Under the pieces are notes generated by a model that was not told the DNA's origin, made no database searches, and worked only from the letters and a program-made list of their open reading frames with translations. The position numbers and the translations under genes are program-made. From Azadirachta indica (Eukaryota > Streptophyta > Magnoliopsida > Sapindales > Meliaceae), in the NCBI GenBank assembly GCA_022749755.1, contig CM040447.1:2874545-2938544 (forward strand): a stretch of DNA of 64,000 nucleotides. Reading direction: 5' to 3'. Positions 61,979 to 64,000 of the stretch are shown piece after piece (the stretch's first letter is position 1; each line of letters starts with the position of its first letter).

Positions 61979-62560
61979 TATTTAGTGGAATACGGATAGT
62001 TGTTAACTGATAATACTATCATAGTTATATTTGAATTAGAAATTTGGTTTATTTGTAATTAATTCTCTATGGTCATGAACTATCAGACTATGCTTTGTTG
62101 CATTTTGTACTTCTCTAGCTCTTGAACTTGGTCCAAGATAATTTTTCACAAATTCAGTTTATTATTTACATTCATGTTAATGAAATTTTATCGTAATAAT
62201 GCTAGTTCACATGCTGTAATTAGTTTTATGCCAGCTCTAGATTTGTAGTTTATGTCATGAGTAAGGATCTGGACAAACCATTGCTTGATCAAAGAGAATT
62301 TCAATCATTAGAGAATTTTACAAACAAATTTTAAATTTTAAACATTAATTAAATATAAATATTAACTGAATGATTGTTTTTATTTGTAATATTTCAATAT
62401 ACATGTAGGAATTAGTGATTTGATATTATATTATAATTATATGAATTTTATATATAAACTAATATATATGCATTCATTATTCAAAGTCTACCATTATAGC
62501 ATTGGACAAATTAGCAACAGATTAAAAATAAAAGGTCACTGTTTAAGCAAGAATATTCAA
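61979..62560. other. AT-rich spacer downstream of the CRF pseudogene
   Basis: About 580 bp, mostly AT-rich, probably including the old 3' region of the CRF gene. Nothing else recognised. Confidence 0.5.
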
Positions 62561-62569
62561 AATCCAACA

Positions 62570-63850
62570 TAATGAACAATATTCTTATTAACTTTAATGT
62601 CTAAGTAAGAATATTCAATCAAATGATAGAAAGAGAGAATAGTTTATTTTTCATTGAATTCCAATATATAAACAACAAACATAATTAGAACAAAAAAGAA
62701 ATAAATAATGTCCTACTACTCATTGGCTATAATCATAAGATTACATAAGAATAAAATAGTGACAATTAATATTTAATGTCTTTTACATAATTATATTTTT
62801 TTGCAGATGACAAGAGAATTGGCCATTCAAAGTGAATTTAACTCAAAAAAATTGAATTCAGCTCAAAAAGGAAGACATTTAAGAACCAAAACATAAGATA
62901 AGTACGGACCAAAATGCAAGTCACTAAAGGACCTAAGTGCAAAACTGAGTGGACCTATTTGCAAGGTTTTCAAACGTTGCAGGTTAGATTTGCATATCGC
63001 GGCTGTGCCACTTAGTGGCACTCCAGTGCCATGCACTTTGCCATGCATACTGCCAAAGAGCAAGTGGCATAGTGTAGTAGCGCCACTAGGTGGCATAGTG
63101 GCGCCACGCCACTTGCTCTTCTGCAGTATGCTTGGCAAAATGCATGGCGCCGCCGCGCCTCCTAATGGCACTACCGCGCCATGCCACCTGCTCTTGTGCA
63201 GGATGAATGGCAGAATGCATGGTGCCACCGTGCCACCAAGTGGCACTACCACGCCATGCCAATTGCTCTTGTGCGACATGCATGGCGTAGGCACGTCATT
63301 AACAGTGCAACTGCACCATCTCTTCAATCGTACTCACTCCCCCGTATGGTTTTTGGCGCACCAACACCCACTGTAATTAATTAAAAAATAAAAGTTTAAT
63401 TTATTTTGATAAGTGTATTAAAAAAAATTATTATTTACTCTTTAATTTAATTTGTTTGTTTAATTCTCTGGTTATATTAATATTTAATATTTTTTTGTTG
63501 TACTTTTTGCATATCACGAGAGAATCAGCCATTCAAAATAAATTTGATTCGAAATAATTGAATTCTGCATGAAAACGTAAGGAAAATACAGACCAAAACG
63601 TAAGTCATCAGGGGACCTAAGTGCAAATTTAAGGGGACCTATTTGCAAGTTTTTCAAACTTTTTAAGTCAGCTTTTCAATGATTATGTGTTTTTTTTTGT
63701 AGGTGGAGAATTTTGGCAAGTTTAAATCCAAAATAAGGAAGTTAGGGAAAAAGATTAAGAGAATTAAAAAAAAAAGAGAAGAAAATAAAAAGAAAAAAAA
63801 TGTGAAAATAAAAAAAATGAAAAAATGAAAAAAAAATATATAAATATATA
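62570..63850. repeat. Further copy of the GC-island repeat, right of the pseudogene block
   Basis: Head at 62600-62767, sub-units starting near 62810 and 63515, and a GC-rich island at 63000-63300. The island holds three sub-repeats of about 75 bp, each beginning GCCA[CA][CT]TGCTCTT, at 63108, 63183 and 63257. Ends in the A-rich/GAAAA tract that also closes the other copies. Confidence 0.85.
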
Positions 63851-63854
63851 TATA

Positions 63855-64000
63855 TGCTTCTTATGCGCGGAGGCGCATGTGCAATACAGATTGCGCGGCG
63901 TGGCTGCACAAGGCAGTAAGCGCGGCGTGGCTACGCAGAGGAGTGTGTAGCTGTGCCGCACTTCGCACCAAAATTATGCCTCAGCCCCTCCCTTTTTGCT
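63855..64000. other. GC-rich segment at the window edge
   Basis: Starts GCTTCTTATGCGCGGAGGCG after a (TA)n tract. It has two copies of GCGCGGCGTGGCT about 31 bp apart. It may be the start of another repeat unit cut by the window end; the minus-strand frame here is not a credible gene. Confidence 0.4.

Noticed and set aside
62863..63376. Overlapping ORFs of 154 and 128 codons
   Set aside because: They read the 75-bp GC-rich sub-repeats on opposite strands; internally repetitive and not conserved.
63764..63961. Minus-strand ORF of 65 codons
   Set aside because: Its second half is poly-Phe/Ser from the GAAAA tract.
54302..64000. Right CACTA terminus candidates (TAGTG words near 54335, 57074, 62757, 63067)
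   Set aside because: None is followed by CACTA-like subterminal repeats, and those in the 2-kb repeat recur in other copies as part of AAAATAGTGACAAT.

Overview
The window is nuclear DNA from a flowering plant, most likely a eudicot. It is strongly AT-rich, has GT-AG introns, carries a gene for a chloroplast-targeted protein, and is otherwise dominated by decayed plant transposons (Mutator-like, CACTA/EnSpm, LINE, hAT-like) with a few host-gene fragments. I see no bacterial operons, rRNA, tRNA or CRISPR array. Only two protein-coding genes look intact: the minus-strand gene for chloroplast elongation factor 4 (LepA/GUF1; 15 exons inside the window, 3' end beyond base 1) and a two-exon plant defensin gene at 39676-40333.

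Layout. 1-10391: GUF1/LepA, with exons 45-177 bp long apart from the 231-bp exon 1, and introns up to 2 kb that hold small repeats. 10.6-11.1 kb: a small element with terminal inverted repeats. 11899-25594: one 13.7-kb Mutator-like element (MULE) with about 115-bp terminal inverted repeats and a 9-bp target duplication (8/9). It carries a plus-strand MuDR-type transposase pseudogene and, convergent to it, a minus-strand DUF1985/Ulp1 (C48 SUMO-protease-like) pseudogene. Three clusters of a TTTCGATC/GATCGAAA dyad repeat lie upstream of each gene and between their 3' ends. 25.6-39.6 kb: repeats and gene-poor DNA, with a tandem block at 29-31 kb, a hAT-like MITE at 33.1-33.6 kb and a LINE 3' fragment at 35.2-36.3 kb. 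39.6-40.4 kb: the defensin gene. 40.8-41.7 kb: a non-autonomous TIR element.

44808 to about 54.6 kb: a CACTA element on the minus strand. It holds a TNP2 transposase pseudogene (Transpos_assoc, Transposase_21, DUF4218, DUF4216) and a second gene of TNPA/PTTA type ending in another Ulp1-like protease domain, whose catalytic Cys position now reads Tyr. Both genes begin with homologous leader exons. 54.6-58.6 kb: a 2.0-kb tandem duplication made of 500-600-bp sub-units that carry GC-rich islands. 58.9-62.0 kb: two host-gene pseudogenes, a DUF620 fragment and a cytokinin-response-factor-type AP2/ERF gene whose 247 codons stay in one frame despite four in-frame stops. 62.6-63.9 kb: a further copy of the GC-island repeat.

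The most unusual features are the two unrelated DNA transposons that each carry a dead SUMO-protease-like gene, the dyad-repeat clusters of the MULE, the paired leader exons of the CACTA element, and the host pseudogene block bracketed by GC-island repeats. Alignments and identities were judged by eye.
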